A stretch of 5,899 nt of DNA from an uncultured Acidimicrobiaceae bacterium (GTDB lineage Bacteria > Actinomycetota > Acidimicrobiia > Acidimicrobiales > Ilumatobacteraceae). Made by a program: the position numbers and the translations under genes. The notes beneath the pieces are model-generated. The model saw nothing but the letters and a program-made list of their open reading frames with translations. It ran no database searches and was not told the origin of the DNA. Below are positions 5,135-5,899 of the stretch, piece by piece. Position 1 is the first letter of the stretch. Every line of letters begins with the position of its first letter. The DNA lies in contig CAIXHI010000264.1 of NCBI GenBank assembly GCA_903919215.1, positions 1-5,899 on the forward strand, written 5' to 3'.

Positions 5135-5869
5135 ATGGACGATCAGCAACTCATCGACACTGCGTGCCCGATCATCGGCGAGATCGGCGCTGCCTTCTAC
5201 TTCGCTCCGGCGACGATGGCCCGTGGCGCCGAGTTGGGCCTTGATCCGCTGGGCTTCTACATCATGGGTCGCGGTGGTGTGCTCGGCGATGTCGAGTCGT
5301 CCGTCGTGGTCGCCGCGTTCGGCTACTTCAATCCACGCTTGATGGAGCGCGCGTGGACGAGTGGCCGCGCGATCATCGCTCCGCGCGAGGCCGGGCGCGA
5401 GTGCATGCTGGCGTGCGCGGAACACGGGCGCTCGAAGCTTGGCTCGGTGCCCGATCTCGCCGCCTTTGTCGTTGCGGGCGAGAAGGTGCTCGCCGCGTGT
5501 GACGGCGATTCACTGCCCCTGTTCGTCGCTACCGCTGCCGAGCCGGCTGCCGCCGACGCGCCTGGCCGGGCGATGCAACTGCTGGCGATCCTGCGCGAGT
5601 ACCGCGGCAGCGCACACCTGCTCGCGTTGCGAGCGGTCGGGCTCGACTCCAAGACCGCTCACCATGTGAAGCGTCCGAACGACGCGGCGATGTTCGGGTG
5701 GAAGCCCGAGGATGCCCCGCTGATCGACGACGCAGTGCACGCGAAGATGGCCGAAGCCGAGGCGCTCACCGACCGCCTTGTCCGCCCGGCCTATTCGGTG
5801 TTGTCGATCGCCGAGCGGGTGCCCTTCGTCGAGACGCTGCACGCCTGCAAACACGCGCTCACTACCTGA
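5135..5869 (+). CDS. SCO6745-like family protein of unknown function
   Basis: A 244-residue soluble, mostly helical protein with no signal peptide or membrane span. The order of conserved blocks resembles the actinobacterial SCO6745 family (related to SalK-annotated proteins): FYFAP (21-25), GFYIMGRGGVLG (40-51), VVAAFGYFNP (58-67), LREYRGSAHLLAL (153-165) and LTDRLVRPAYSVL near the C-terminus (211-223). The family has been described as having a winged-helix-like fold, but no function is established that I can vouch for. It is somewhat shorter than family members I recall (about 270-290 residues) and lacks an obvious GWxxxxW block, carrying MFGWKPEDAPL instead. It diverges from the dehydrogenase across a 125-bp spacer, so shared control is possible. 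The ATG at 5135 has no Shine-Dalgarno sequence but sits 6 nt after a -10-like TACGTT. The family call comes from remembered pattern and should be treated as moderate. Confidence 0.68.
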   Translation: MDDQQLIDTACPIIGEIGAAFYFAPATMARGAELGLDPLGFYIMGRGGVLGDVESSVVVAAFGYFNPRLMERAWTSGRAIIAPREAGRECMLACAEHGRSKLGSVPDLAAFVVAGEKVLAACDGDSLPLFVATAAEPAAADAPGRAMQLLAILREYRGSAHLLALRAVGLDSKTAHHVKRPNDAAMFGWKPEDAPLIDDAVHAKMAEAEALTDRLVRPAYSVLSIAERVPFVETLHACKHALTT

Positions 5870-5899
5870 GCGTCACGCCCCTGTTCCCACTCCGTTTGA
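5870..5899. other. Right-edge noncoding remnant
   Basis: Thirty bases remain after the stop of the SCO6745-like gene. I see no hairpin, start codon with ribosome-binding site, or other signal in them. Confidence 0.5.

Overview
The window is a compact piece of chromosome with very high GC, G/C-rich third codon positions, GTG starts and weak or absent Shine-Dalgarno sequences. Together with a VapBC pair of the mycobacterial/rhizobial type and a gene that looks like the actinobacterial SCO6745 family, this suggests an actinomycete-like organism (Actinomycetota, possibly Acidimicrobiia). That placement is inference; no rRNA or other marker gene is present. Nothing seen points to a phage, insertion sequence, CRISPR array or tRNA.

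Layout. Positions 1-580 (minus) hold the first 193 codons of a DEAD-box RNA helicase that runs off the left edge. A 138-bp divergent spacer (581-718) follows, with a GC-rich hairpin and, at its right end, a perfect 9-bp inverted repeat that reaches into the start codon of vapB. Positions 719-967 and 964-1389 (plus) are a VapB/VapC toxin-antitoxin pair joined by an ATGA overlap. After 43 bp, 1433-2560 (plus) encodes a long FabH-like beta-ketoacyl-ACP synthase III. It meets, tail to tail with only 4 bp between the stops, an 814-residue sarcosine/dimethylglycine dehydrogenase-type flavoprotein (2565-5009, minus). A near-perfect 24-bp palindrome spans both stop codons. A second divergent spacer (5010-5134) with overlapping inverted repeats separates the dehydrogenase from a SCO6745-like gene (5135-5869, plus).

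How the genes fit together. The window reads as several independent units rather than one pathway: RNA remodelling (helicase), a toxin-antitoxin module, a fatty-acyl condensing enzyme that may be read through from vapBC, an N-methylglycine catabolic enzyme feeding one-carbon units to tetrahydrofolate, and a protein of unknown function. I see no clear new multi-gene system. The points most worth a second look are: the VapB operator geometry; a recurring -10-like element 6-8 nt before SD-less starts, which suggests leaderless transcripts; the shared palindrome over the convergent stops; and the extra N-terminal segments and altered CoA-binding positions of the KAS III enzyme.
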